Shown here: piece after piece, positions 33,030 through 41,694 of the stretch
Numbering within the stretch: the stretch's first letter is position 1
How the letters are laid out: every line of letters begins with the position of its first letter
NCBI GenBank assembly: GCA_032123035.1
Contig: JAQBFV010000189.1
Coordinates: 1 to 64,000 of the forward strand
DNA length: 64,000 nucleotides
From: SG8-41 sp032123035
Lineage (GTDB): Bacteria; Pseudomonadota; Gammaproteobacteria; Burkholderiales; SG8-41
Direction: 5' to 3'
Notes under the pieces: generated by a model
What the model saw: the letters and a program-made list of their open reading frames with translations, nothing else
What the model was told of the DNA's origin: nothing
The model's database searches: none
Program-made: the position numbers and the translations under genes

Positions 33030-33449
33030 ATGCAACTCAAGGGATCCAAGACCCACGATAACCTGAAAGCGGCGTTTGGCGGCGAGTCCATGGCGAACCG
33101 CCGTTACTTGTACTTCGCTGCGAAGGCAGACGTCGAAGGCCAGAACGATGTCTCGGCTGTTTTTCGCTCCACGGCGGAGGGGGAAACAGGGCACGCGCAT
33201 GGCCACCTGGAATATCTCGAAGCCTGCGGCGATCCCGCCACCGATCTGCCGTTCGGCAAGACCCGTGAGAACCTGAAGGCAGCGATCGCGGGGGAAACCC
33301 ACGAGTACACCGATATGTATCCGGGCATGGCGAAGGCCGCGCGTGGAGAGGGTTTCGCGGAGATCGCGGACTGGTTTGAGACTCTCGCGAAGGCGGAACG
33401 CTCGCACGCGAACCGCTTCCAGAAGGCGTTGGATGCCCTAGTGGACTGA
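33030..33449 (+). CDS. Rubrerythrin (without rubredoxin domain)
   Basis: A 139-residue ferritin-like diiron protein. The four-helix bundle contains the expected ligands: Glu in AAFGGESMANRRYLYFA, ExxH in EGETGHAHGH, GETHEYTDMYP, and AKAERSHANRF. There is no C-terminal rubredoxin domain, so electrons must come from a partner; the adjacent Fe-S protein is a candidate. Rubrerythrins reduce hydrogen peroxide. AAGGAGAAGGAT precedes the ATG. It is the first gene of a three-gene cluster with the GlpC-like protein and DUF3501. Confidence 0.9.
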   Translation: MQLKGSKTHDNLKAAFGGESMANRRYLYFAAKADVEGQNDVSAVFRSTAEGETGHAHGHLEYLEACGDPATDLPFGKTRENLKAAIAGETHEYTDMYPGMAKAARGEGFAEIADWFETLAKAERSHANRFQKALDALVD

Positions 33450-33546
33450 CGGGATCCGCGCGTAACGGGTGATGGGGAGGGGGACGGGAAATCCTCCTCC
33501 ATTGGTCACGCTGGGTCCCCTCGCGCGCGCCCCTTTTGCATTTCAT

Positions 33547-34875
33547 ATGACCCTACGCGAAGGAAGCCTCGAGGCGCCCACCCGGCATCCGCTCGAGTGG
33601 AAGTCGCCGGAGTTCTACGACGAAGCCCGGCTCAATAAGGAACTCGAACGGGTCTTCGACATCTGCCACGGCTGCCGCCGCTGCGTGAACCTGTGTACGG
33701 CGTTTCCCACCCTCTTCGACCTGGTGGACGAGAGCGCGACGATGGAGGTCGACGGCGTCCCGAAGGAGGATTACCGGAAGGTCGTCGACCAGTGCTACCT
33801 GTGCGACATGTGCTACATGACGAAGTGCCCCTACGTGCCGCCGCATCCGTGGAACGTGGACTTCCCGCACCTCATGCTGCGGGCGAAAGCGGTAAAGTTC
33901 AGGAAGGACGGCGCCAGTTTCCGCGATCGCGTGCTCTCCAGCACCGACGCGCTGGGGAAGCTCGCGAGCATTCCGGTCGTGGTGAAATTTGTTAATGCCG
34001 CAAACCGGAGCGGTTTCGCGCGCGGGTTGATGCAGCAGGCACTCGGCGTGCACAAGGAGCGCGTGCTGCCGGAGTACTCGAGCGCGAAGTTCCGCAACCG
34101 CGCCCGCCCCAACGGCTCGCTCGCCGTGCGCGACGGCAAGAAAACGCCCGGCAAGGTCGCGCTCTTTGCGACCTGCTACGTCAACTATAACGAGCCCGGG
34201 ATCGGCCACGATCTGCTGAAGATCCTCGAGCACAACGAGGTTCCGGCAACGCTGGTCGAGAAGGAAACCTGCTGCGGCATGCCCAAGTTGGAGCTCGGCG
34301 ACCTCGAAGCCGTTGCGCGCAATAAGGAGCTGAATATTCCCGTGCTGGCCCGGCTCGCCCGCGAGGGCTACGCGCTCATGACGGCGGTTCCGTCCTGCAC
34401 ACTCATGTTCAAGCAGGAGTTGCCGCTGATGTTTCCGGACGACGCGGACGTCAAGCTCGTCGCCGACGCCATGTTCGACCCCTTCGAGTATCTGGTTCTG
34501 CGCCACAAGGACGGGCTGCTCAAGACGGAATTTCGCACTGCGCTGGGCAAGGTGTCTTATCACATTCCCTGTCACCTCCGCGTCCAAAACATGGGTCAAA
34601 AGACCCGCGAGCTGCTCGAGATGATCCCTGATACCAAGGTAACAACCATTGAGCGTTGCGCGGGCCACGACGGAACTTGGGGCGTCAAGGCGGAATATTT
34701 CGAGAACTCGATGAAAATCGGCCGTCCGGTATTCCGGCAGATGGCGGAAGCGAGCCCGGATTACGTCAGCTCGGATTGCGCCATCGCAGGCCGCCATATT
34801 CTCCAGGGGATGGGCGAGACGACGGCGCGCAAGCAGCACCCGATCACCCTGGTACGAATCGCCTACGGATTCTGA
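33547..34875 (+). CDS. GlpC/heterodisulfide-reductase-type iron-sulfur protein
   Basis: A 442-residue soluble protein with two 4Fe-4S motifs, CHGCRRCVNLC and CYLCDMCYMTKCPYVPPH, then two cysteine-rich CCG-type domains (CYVNYNEPGIGHDLLKILEH ... ETCCGMP, and HIPCHLRVQ ... ERCAGHDGTWG). This is the architecture of GlpC and of HdrD-like electron-transfer subunits. Encoded between rubrerythrin and DUF3501, it probably passes electrons to rubrerythrin rather than oxidising glycerol phosphate. I start at the ATG at 33547; the upstream frame begins in the rubrerythrin spacer. Confidence 0.85.
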   Translation: MTLREGSLEAPTRHPLEWKSPEFYDEARLNKELERVFDICHGCRRCVNLCTAFPTLFDLVDESATMEVDGVPKEDYRKVVDQCYLCDMCYMTKCPYVPPHPWNVDFPHLMLRAKAVKFRKDGASFRDRVLSSTDALGKLASIPVVVKFVNAANRSGFARGLMQQALGVHKERVLPEYSSAKFRNRARPNGSLAVRDGKKTPGKVALFATCYVNYNEPGIGHDLLKILEHNEVPATLVEKETCCGMPKLELGDLEAVARNKELNIPVLARLAREGYALMTAVPSCTLMFKQELPLMFPDDADVKLVADAMFDPFEYLVLRHKDGLLKTEFRTALGKVSYHIPCHLRVQNMGQKTRELLEMIPDTKVTTIERCAGHDGTWGVKAEYFENSMKIGRPVFRQMAEASPDYVSSDCAIAGRHILQGMGETTARKQHPITLVRIAYGF

Positions 34876-34892
34876 TGCAGCGGAACTCGACG

Positions 34893-35477
34893 ATGACCCA
34901 TCTCAGTCGTGACAGCATCATGACGCTGGAACGCTACGCAAAGGAACGCCCCCAGTTCCGCGCGCGCGTCATGGCGCACAAGAAGAACCGGACGGTACAC
35001 TTTGGCGAGCATGTCATGCTAATTTTCGAAGACGAGCTCACCGTCCGCTATCAAATTCAGGAGATGCTCCGCGTCGAGCGCATCTTCGAGGAGGAGGGAA
35101 TACAGGACGAAATCGATGCTTATGCGCCTCTCATTCCCGATGGCGCCAACTGGAAGGCAACCATGATGATCCAGTTCCCCGACGGCGACGAGCGCCGGCG
35201 CATGCTGGCACAGCTCATCGGCGTCGAGGACCGGGTCTGGGTTCAGGTCGCGGAGCATGATCGTGTCTACGCGATCGCCGACGAGGATCTTGCGCGCGAG
35301 ACCGCGGAGAAAACCTCATCGGTCCACTTCTTGCGGTTCGAATTGGCTCCCACGATGGTGAGCGCGCTCAAGCACGGCGCCGTTGTCGAGATGGGAATCG
35401 ATCATCCTGCCTACAGCGTCTCGGCCGATGTTGCCCCGGCAGTACGTGACGCTCTCGCGGGAGACCTTAAGGGCTGA
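34893..35477 (+). CDS. DUF3501 family protein
   Basis: A 194-residue protein beginning MTHLSRDSIMTLERYAKERP, with HKKNRTVHFGEHVMLIFEDE and VRYQIQEMLRVERIFEEEGI, the core of DUF3501. The ATG at 34893 matches the usual family N-terminus; another ATG at 34875 overlaps the previous stop. DUF3501 is regularly found with a rubrerythrin and this Fe-S protein, so the three likely form one peroxide- or oxygen-stress system. Its biochemical role is unknown. Confidence 0.85.
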   Translation: MTHLSRDSIMTLERYAKERPQFRARVMAHKKNRTVHFGEHVMLIFEDELTVRYQIQEMLRVERIFEEEGIQDEIDAYAPLIPDGANWKATMMIQFPDGDERRRMLAQLIGVEDRVWVQVAEHDRVYAIADEDLARETAEKTSSVHFLRFELAPTMVSALKHGAVVEMGIDHPAYSVSADVAPAVRDALAGDLKG

Positions 35478-35521
35478 GCCAGCGTTGCGCGCCGCGATCC
35501 TCCTCGAGGGAAGGCTGTGCT

Positions 35522-36745
35522 ATGCTGATCAGTTCAATGCTCACCTCGCGCCTGCTTAGCGAATTCGAGCGTCGCCTCAAGGCTGGCAATCTGCCGCTGG
35601 CCGTGCGATTGTGGAACGGGACGACGCTGGTCAGCCAGGTGCCGCCGCAAATGACGGTCGTGGTGAACACCCCGCGTGCAGTTGCCGCGCTCGCCGAGCC
35701 AACCATGGGCAGCCTCGCGCGCTGCTATGTCGAGCAGCAGATCGACGTAGAGGGTAGCGCGCGCGACATCGTGCGCATGAGCGAGGCGTTCTCCGACGCG
35801 GTCGGAGCGGTGCGCGGCGGTGGGTGGCATTTGCACGGCTGGTTCCAGCATACCCGGCTCTTCGACCGCGAGGCGATCCAGAGCCATTACGACGTCGGTG
35901 ACAACTTCTTCGGGCTCTGGCTCGACCCGAACCGCGTCTACTCCTGCGCTTACTTTCGCCGTGCCGATGACACGCTTGAGATTGCCCAGGAGCAGAAGCT
36001 TGATCATATCTGCCGGAAACTGCGGCTCGCGCCGGGCGAGCGCTTCCTCGATATCGGTTGCGGGTGGGGCGCGCTTGTCGTCAGAGCGGCTCAGTGCTTC
36101 GGCGTGAACGCTCTGGGCATCACGCTTTCCCAGAACCAGTACGATTACGCGCGTGCGAGAATTCGCGAGCTGGGGCTCGACGGGCGCTGCGAGGTGCGAT
36201 TGCTCGACTACCGCGATGTGCCGGAAGAAGGCGGTTTCGACAAGATCGCGAGCGTGGGCATGTTCGAGCATGTCGGTCTCAAGAATTTTCCGCTATATTT
36301 TGGGAAGATATTTCGCCTGCTTAAGCCCGGCGGACTGGTCATGAACCACGGCATTACGCACAACCGACCCGGGCAACGCGAGCTCGACAGCGACATGAGC
36401 GAGTTTGTCGAGCGCTACGTGTTTCCCGGGGGCGAACTGACTCATATCGCACAGGTGCTCGCCGCCATGTCGAACGAGGGCCTCGAGCCGTGGGACGTCG
36501 AAAGTCTGCGACCGCACTACGCCCGCACGCTGTGGGAGTGGGCTGATCGGCTCGACAAAAACCGCACGGCGGCGGTCGCCTCGGTGGGGGAAAAACTTTA
36601 CCGCGTCTGGCGCATTTACATGGCGGGCTCAGCCCATGCGTTCGAGCGCGGGTGGCTGTCCGTCTACCAGGTGCTGGCGGGTAAACCCCGCGCCGACGGC
36701 GCCCTGGAGCTGCCACCGACGCGGGAGCATATCTATGCGGCCTAG
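35522..36745 (+). CDS. cfa: Cyclopropane-fatty-acyl-phospholipid synthase
   Basis: A 407-residue SAM-dependent enzyme that adds a methylene bridge to unsaturated acyl chains of membrane phospholipids. SAM motif LDIGCGWGALVVRAAQ, preceded by SHYDVGDNFFGLWLDPNRVY and SCAYF, and followed by SVGMFEHVGLKNF and NHGITHNRPG, all diagnostic of Cfa. It follows the rubrerythrin cluster, and cyclopropanation protects membranes from acid and oxidative stress, consistent with a stress neighbourhood. The GGGAAGG upstream fits the ATG at 35522. Confidence 0.92.
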   Translation: MLISSMLTSRLLSEFERRLKAGNLPLAVRLWNGTTLVSQVPPQMTVVVNTPRAVAALAEPTMGSLARCYVEQQIDVEGSARDIVRMSEAFSDAVGAVRGGGWHLHGWFQHTRLFDREAIQSHYDVGDNFFGLWLDPNRVYSCAYFRRADDTLEIAQEQKLDHICRKLRLAPGERFLDIGCGWGALVVRAAQCFGVNALGITLSQNQYDYARARIRELGLDGRCEVRLLDYRDVPEEGGFDKIASVGMFEHVGLKNFPLYFGKIFRLLKPGGLVMNHGITHNRPGQRELDSDMSEFVERYVFPGGELTHIAQVLAAMSNEGLEPWDVESLRPHYARTLWEWADRLDKNRTAAVASVGEKLYRVWRIYMAGSAHAFERGWLSVYQVLAGKPRADGALELPPTREHIYAA

Positions 36746-37265
36746 TGCGCTCGCATGGCTCGCGTTCCTGGCATTTCCGGCGGCGGCGCAGTGGAGCGGC
36801 TGGGATTACGACAATGACCGGCCCAAGGAGAAATGGAAGGAGCAGCGTGAAGTCAAGCTCCCGGCATTTCCCGAGGAGGAGAATCTGCTTCAATTCGAAG
36901 CAGGGGCGGCTAGCCCGAACCGCTTCTTCGTCGACACGAAGGCCCTGTCCATCGGTACCGATGGCGTCATTCGTTATACGTTGGTTGTTAAGGCCGCGGG
37001 CGGCGCGACCAACGTCTCATACGAAGGGATGCGCTGCGGGCCTCCGCAGGTCAAGGTCTACGCTGCGGGCCGTAAGGAGGGGGATTGGATGCGAGCGCGA
37101 GACCCGCAGTGGCGCCGTATCGAGAACCGAAACATCAGCCACTATCATAGCGTGCTACGACGCGACTACTTCTGCGCGGGCGGGTATGGATACGTTCCGG
37201 TCGCGAGTGTCGAGGAGGCGCTGCAGCTTTTGCGCTACGGGCCGCGGGAATCTATCACGGACTAG
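36735..37265 (+). CDS. CNP1-like family secreted protein
   Basis: A 176-residue protein with a short signal peptide (MRPSALAWLAFLAFPAAAQW) and the CNP1-like pattern FFVDTKALSIGTDGVIRYTL, GGATNVSYEGMRC and RDYFCAGG. Two conserved cysteines may form a periplasmic disulfide. It overlaps the cfa stop by 11 bases, so the two are cotranscribed. The family is typical of betaproteobacteria; its role is unknown. Confidence 0.83.
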   Translation: MRPSALAWLAFLAFPAAAQWSGWDYDNDRPKEKWKEQREVKLPAFPEEENLLQFEAGAASPNRFFVDTKALSIGTDGVIRYTLVVKAAGGATNVSYEGMRCGPPQVKVYAAGRKEGDWMRARDPQWRRIENRNISHYHSVLRRDYFCAGGYGYVPVASVEEALQLLRYGPRESITD

Positions 37266-37312
37266 AACACCGCCACCGCCGCGCATCGCCACGGTAACAC
37301 TGCGGCCCGCAC

Positions 37313-38431
37313 CTAGAGCAGCACCAGGTTGTCGCGGTGGATCAGTTCCGGTTCATCGACATAGCCGAGCTTGGCCTCGATCTCGCTTGAGGGCGTTCGC
37401 AGAATGCGCCGGGTCTCCGCGGAGCTGTAGTTGATCAGTCCCCGCGCGATCTCGTGGCGCTTCTCGTCGAGGCATCGCACCGCCTCGCCGCGCTCAAACT
37501 CTCCGGCGACTTCGTGGACGCCGATCGGCAACAGGCTCTTTCCGCCGACGCGGAGCGCGTTGACCGCCCCGGCGTCGAGAACGAGGCTGCCGCGCACCTG
37601 CAGCTGATCGGCGAGCCATTGCTTGCGTGCGGCCATGGTGGGCTTCTCGGCGATGAGTCGCGTGCCGAGCGACTCCCCGCGCGCGAGCCGGGTAAGGACA
37701 TCATCATCCCGGCCCGAGGCAATCACGGTGTGAGCCCCGCTGCTTGCAGCGCGTCTCGCCGCCAGCACCTTGGTCAGCATGCCACCCAGCGCGTAAAGGC
37801 TGCCGGCGCCGCCTGCCATCCGCTCCAGCGCGGGATCGGCGGCCTGCGCTTCCGCGATGAGCTTCGCCGTCGGGTCCTTGCGCGGGTCCTTGTCGTAGAG
37901 CCCTGCCTGATCGGTCAGGATCACGAGCGCGTCGGCTTCGACGAGGTTGGTGACCATCGCCGCGAGCGTATCGTTGTCGCCGAAACGGATCTCGTCGATC
38001 GCGACGGTGTCGTTCTCGTTGATGATGGGAATCACGCCGAGCGCGAGAAGCGTGCGCAGGGTCGAGCGCGCGTTGAGGTAGCGCTTGCGGTCGGCCAGGT
38101 CCTCATGCGTGAGGAGAATCTGCGAGGTCATCAACTGGTGCTCGCGGAAACACGACTCGTAGGCCTGGATCAGGCCCATCTGGCCGACCGCCGCCGCGGC
38201 CTGCAGCTCGTGCAGCGCGTGCGGGCGCCGCTTCCAGCCGAGCCGCTGCATGCCGGCGGCGATTGCCCCGCTCGACACCAGTACGACCTCACGCCCGTTG
38301 TGCCGGAGGCCTGCAATCTGGCCCGCCCAGCGCGAAAGCGCAGCGTGATCGAGGCCCTGACCCTGGTTCGTGACCAGGCTCGAGCCGACCTTGACGACGA
38401 GCCGCTTCGCGTTTGCTATGACGTTTGACAT
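37313..38431 (-). CDS. proB: Glutamate 5-kinase
   Basis: ProB phosphorylates glutamate, the first step of proline synthesis. The 372-residue protein has an amino-acid-kinase domain (VVKVGSSLVTNQGQG; LVSSGAIAAGMQRL; NENDTVAIDEIRFGDNDTLA) and a C-terminal PUA domain (about residues 280-365; SLLPIGVHEVAGEFERGEAV). Full length. It follows obgE, a standard betaproteobacterial order (rplU-rpmA-obgE-proB). The gap to obgE holds a CACAGAG-type repeat. Confidence 0.94.
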   Translation of the reverse strand: MSNVIANAKRLVVKVGSSLVTNQGQGLDHAALSRWAGQIAGLRHNGREVVLVSSGAIAAGMQRLGWKRRPHALHELQAAAAVGQMGLIQAYESCFREHQLMTSQILLTHEDLADRKRYLNARSTLRTLLALGVIPIINENDTVAIDEIRFGDNDTLAAMVTNLVEADALVILTDQAGLYDKDPRKDPTAKLIAEAQAADPALERMAGGAGSLYALGGMLTKVLAARRAASSGAHTVIASGRDDDVLTRLARGESLGTRLIAEKPTMAARKQWLADQLQVRGSLVLDAGAVNALRVGGKSLLPIGVHEVAGEFERGEAVRCLDEKRHEIARGLINYSSAETRRILRTPSSEIEAKLGYVDEPELIHRDNLVLL

Positions 38432-38446
38432 TCGTCACCGCAAAAA

Positions 38447-38534
38447 CGCAGAGCCACAGGGAAAATCCTCATTTCGGTGCGCTCTTTCTCGTTCTCCGCT
38501 TGTTCTCTTTCTCTGCGTCCCTGTGCCTCTTTGG
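38447..38534. repeat. Inverted pair of CACAGAG-type repeats at the end of obgE
   Basis: CGCAGAGCCACAGGGAAAA (38447-38465) and, inverted, CTCTGCGTCCCTGTG (38511-38525) with CCTCTTTGG beyond it. The two arms are nearly complementary (GCAGAG with CTCTGC, CACAGGGA with TCCCTGTG). The right arm codes for the end of ObgE and the left arm lies in the gap before proB. A third related copy is at 62206-62224. Confidence 0.7.
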
Positions 38535-39542
38535 CTCCTGCTGGAGGTAATCCATGACGGCGAAGACGAGCTCGCGGCAGCCATCACCGGTCAGCGCCGA
38601 AATGATAAAGCTTCTGCCCTTCCATCCAAAGTCCTTGAGAAAGCGCTTGATGGTGCGCTCGCGCTCGCTGACCGAAATGAGGTCGATCTTGTTGAGCACC
38701 AGCCAGCGCGGCTTTCGATAGAGCGCCTCATCGTAGCGTCTCAACTCCCGCACGATCGCTTTCGCCTCGCGCACCGGGTCGACGTCGGGATCAACGGGCG
38801 CGAAGTCCACGAGGTGCAGCAGGAGCCGGGTTCGCGCCAGGTGACGCAGAAACTGGTGTCCCAGGCCTACGCCCTCCGCCGCCCCCTCGATCAGGCCGGG
38901 AATGTCGGCCAGCACAAAGCTGCGGTTCACGTCCGCGCGCACGACGCCGAGGCTGGGCGCGAGCGTAGTGAACGGATAATCGGCTACCTTGGGACGGGCC
39001 GCTGACACGGACCGGATCAGGGTGGACTTGCCCGCGTTGGGCATGCCGAGCAGCCCGACGTCGGCCAGCAGCTTCAGCTCGAGCTTGAGCCGGCGGTCCT
39101 CGCCCGGCACACCGCGCGTAAACTGGCGCGGCGCGCGATTGGTGCTGGACTTGAAGTGCAAGTTGCCGAGGCCCTTGGCACCGCCGGCGGCCAACAGCGC
39201 CCGGTTGCCGTCGTGGTCGAGATCGGCGAGCAGCTCACCGGTTTCGGAATCGAGGACCATGGTGCCGACCGGCACGCGCAAGACGACATCGGGCGCCGAC
39301 TTCCCGTACTGGTCCGAACCGCGACCGTTCTCTCCATTCCGCGCGCGATGGATTCGGGCGTAGCGGAAATCGATCAGTGTGTTGAGATTACGGTCCGCCA
39401 CCGCGTAGATGCTGCCGCCACGCCCGCCGTCACCGCCATCGGGTCCGCCGCGCGGGATGAACCTCTCGCGCCTGAAACTTGCGCAGCCGTCGCCGCCCTT
39501 TCCGGCGTGGACCTCGATGATGGCTTCGTCAACAAACTTCAT
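38469..39542 (-). CDS. obgE: Obg GTPase (ObgE/CgtA)
   Basis: An essential ribosome-assembly and stress GTPase, 357 residues. The glycine-rich Obg fold (first ~158 residues: FVDEAIIEVHAGKGGDGCAS, RRERFIPRGGPDGGDGGRGG) precedes the G domain with GMPNAGKST (G1), DIPGLIEGA (G3) and NKIDL (G4). The last ~17 residues (after MDYLQQE) are charged and read from a CACAGAG-type repeat rather than conserved sequence. A terminator separates it from rpmA, so part of its expression may come from its own promoter. Confidence 0.94.
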   Translation of the reverse strand: MKFVDEAIIEVHAGKGGDGCASFRRERFIPRGGPDGGDGGRGGSIYAVADRNLNTLIDFRYARIHRARNGENGRGSDQYGKSAPDVVLRVPVGTMVLDSETGELLADLDHDGNRALLAAGGAKGLGNLHFKSSTNRAPRQFTRGVPGEDRRLKLELKLLADVGLLGMPNAGKSTLIRSVSAARPKVADYPFTTLAPSLGVVRADVNRSFVLADIPGLIEGAAEGVGLGHQFLRHLARTRLLLHLVDFAPVDPDVDPVREAKAIVRELRRYDEALYRKPRWLVLNKIDLISVSERERTIKRFLKDFGWKGRSFIISALTGDGCRELVFAVMDYLQQEPKRHRDAEKENKRRTRKSAPK

Positions 39543-39645
39543 GGTAGTTGAACCGTCAAGGCGCCAATTCGTTTTTAAGACGACAAGCTGGGACCGCGGT
39601 CTTTAGCGGCTCGCGTTCTCTTGACGTCCTGTTCGTTCAAACAAA

Positions 39646-39674
39646 AAAGGCCCTGCCGTTCCGGCAGGGCCTTT
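39646..39674 (-). terminator. Intrinsic terminator after rplU-rpmA
   Basis: AAAGGCCCTGCC (39646-39657) and GGCAGGGCCTTT (39663-39674) make a 12-bp stem with a 5-base loop. On the minus strand it is followed by a T run (TTTTTTGT), so it ends the ribosomal protein operon, possibly leaking into obgE. Confidence 0.9.
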
Positions 39675-39692
39675 GCGCTGAATTCGCTCGGC

Positions 39693-39950
39693 TCAGGCGG
39701 GAACGACGTTCACCGTCTTGCGGTTGTCCGGCCCCTTTTGGGCGAACTGGACCCGTCCCGTGACCTTCGCGAACAGCGTGTGGTCACGGCCCATGCCGAC
39801 GTTCTCGCCTGGGTGAACCCGTGTTCCGCGCTGGCGCACGATGATGCTGCCCGCGGGGATAAGCTCGCCACCGAAGCGTTTTACGCCGAGGCGTTTTGAT
39901 TGTGAATCGCGACCGTTGCGTGAACTGCCGCCTGCTTTCTTGTGTGCCAT
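39693..39950 (-). CDS. rpmA: 50S ribosomal protein L27
   Basis: An 85-residue ribosomal protein near the peptidyl transferase centre. The N-terminus MAHKKAGGSSRNGRDSQSKR and GVKRFGGELIPAGSIIVRQR are diagnostic. Encoded 12 bases after rplU and followed by a strong terminator. No N-terminal processing sequence of the Firmicutes type is present. Confidence 0.97.
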   Translation of the reverse strand: MAHKKAGGSSRNGRDSQSKRLGVKRFGGELIPAGSIIVRQRGTRVHPGENVGMGRDHTLFAKVTGRVQFAQKGPDNRKTVNVVPA

Positions 39951-39962
39951 GCCGCTTTCTCC

Positions 39963-40274
39963 TTACGCCCCGATGCCCAGGATCTCGATCTCGGTGTAGT
40001 TCTGCCGATGGCCCTGACTTTTGCGATAGTGCTTGCGGCGGCGCATCTTGAAGATCCGTATCTTGTCGCCGCGTCCCTGCGAGAGCACCTTTGCCTTTAC
40101 CGTAGCCCCCGCGATAAGCGGTGTGCCCATCGTGACGTCTTCGCCGGCGCCGACGAGGAGGACCTGGTCAAGCACGATTTCCTGGCCGACCTCGGCAGGA
40201 ATCTGTTCTATCCGGAGTTTTTCACCGGCTTTGACCCGGTACTGCTTGCCGCCTGTCTTGACTACCGCGTACAT
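39963..40274 (-). CDS. rplU: 50S ribosomal protein L21
   Basis: A 103-residue 23S rRNA-binding ribosomal protein: MYAVVKTGGKQYRVKAGEKL, and KVLSQGRGDKIRIFKMRRRK then HYRKSQGHRQNYTEIEI at the end. First gene of rplU-rpmA, with a very good promoter 37 bases upstream (40311-40339). Divergent from ispB, as in most beta- and gammaproteobacteria. Confidence 0.97.
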   Translation of the reverse strand: MYAVVKTGGKQYRVKAGEKLRIEQIPAEVGQEIVLDQVLLVGAGEDVTMGTPLIAGATVKAKVLSQGRGDKIRIFKMRRRKHYRKSQGHRQNYTEIEILGIGA

Positions 40275-40310
40275 GATGCGACCCGATTCACGTGGCTGGG
40301 AGAGCCGCGC

Positions 40311-40339
40311 ATTCTACCGAAAGAGCACGGGTTAGTCAA
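40311..40339 (-). promoter_or_regulatory. Sigma-70 promoter of rplU-rpmA
   Basis: On the minus strand TTGACT (40334-40339) and TAGAAT (40311-40316) are separated by 17 bases, directed towards rplU. Confidence 0.85.
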
Positions 40340-40495
40340 AGTAGGACACGGCCCCCGGGCCCGGAATGGTACTTTCGCATCAGGTAGTTAACCTGTTTCG
40401 GCGTCTGGTCACCGGGAGGCGCGGTACGCCGGAGCGCGGCGGGGACGCCGCGGGATTGCTGGTATGATCACGCTCTTTTTCGGCGGGTTTTAACC

Positions 40496-41464
40496 GTGTC
40501 CATTGAAACCATCCGCGACTTCCTTGCGGCGGACATGCGTGCCGTGGACGCCGTGATCCGCGCTCGCCTCAGCTCGGACGTGGTGCTTATCCGGCAGGTC
40601 GCCGAGCACATCGTCGGCAGCGGCGGGAAACGCCTGCGCCCGATGCTGCTGCTCCTTTCTGCGGGCGCATTCGGCTATCGCGGGCGCGATCACCACGAAC
40701 TGGCCGCGGTGGTCGAGTTCATCCACACCGCGACGCTGCTGCACGATGACGTGGTGGATGAATCCGCGCTGCGCCGCGGACGCGCCACCGCCAACTCGCT
40801 CTTCGGCAATACCACCGCAGTACTGGTCGGCGACTTCGTCTATTCCCGCGCGTTCCAGATGATGGTTACCATCGACAGCATGCGCGTGCTGCAAGTGCTG
40901 GCTGATGCGACCAACGTGATCGCGGAAGGCGAGGTGATGCAGCTCATGAACTGCCATAACGCTGATATCGACGAGGCGGGCTATCTCGAGGTGATACGCT
41001 GCAAGACCGCGAAGCTGTTCGAGGCGGCAACGCGCTTGGGCGCGATTCTCGGTGGCGCGACGCCCGCGCAAGAGGACGCCATGTCCGACTATGGCATGCA
41101 GCTCGGCGTGGCATTTCAGCTGATCGATGACGTGCTCGACTATTCCGGCGACCAGGCGGTGATTGGCAAGAATCTCGGCGACGACCTCGCCGAAGGCAAA
41201 CCGACGCTCCCGCTCATTCATGCGATCAGGCATGGCACGCCGGACCGGGCGAGCGCCGTGCGCGGCGCAATCGAGCAGGGAGGGCGGGACGATCTGGCGG
41301 CGGTAATGGAGGCAATCCACGCTACGGGTGCGCTCGACTACGCGCGCGAGCAAGCCCGCGGTGCATCCCGGGCGGCATGCGCTGCGGCTGCGTCCATCCC
41401 AAATTCAAAACATCGTGATTATTTGCTACAATTGGCCGAATTCGCGGTGACGCGTTCGTATTGA
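40496..41464 (+). CDS. ispB: Octaprenyl diphosphate synthase
   Basis: A 322-residue trans-isoprenyl diphosphate synthase that makes the quinone side chain. The first aspartate-rich motif is LLHDDVVDESALRRG and the second LIDDVLDY; GGKRLRPMLLLLSA is also conserved. The start is GTG at 40496 (MSIETIRDFL). Polyprenyl length (C40 here) is inferred from family, not shown by the sequence. Divergent from rplU. Confidence 0.93.
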   Translation: MSIETIRDFLAADMRAVDAVIRARLSSDVVLIRQVAEHIVGSGGKRLRPMLLLLSAGAFGYRGRDHHELAAVVEFIHTATLLHDDVVDESALRRGRATANSLFGNTTAVLVGDFVYSRAFQMMVTIDSMRVLQVLADATNVIAEGEVMQLMNCHNADIDEAGYLEVIRCKTAKLFEAATRLGAILGGATPAQEDAMSDYGMQLGVAFQLIDDVLDYSGDQAVIGKNLGDDLAEGKPTLPLIHAIRHGTPDRASAVRGAIEQGGRDDLAAVMEAIHATGALDYAREQARGASRAACAAAASIPNSKHRDYLLQLAEFAVTRSY

Positions 41465-41514
41465 TGTAGTGATCGGGGGCACGGTAGCGCGTGCCCCTCG
41501 TCTTTTCTGCGAGT

Positions 41515-41591
<77 letters not shown>

Positions 41592-41694
41592 ATTCTCGCG
41601 CTGCTTTGGAGGGTCTACCAGCTCCGTTGCCGTTGGTCCGCACGCACGCTATCAGTTCCGGGCGCGTCGCCTTTCTGCGCATGAGATCGGACGC

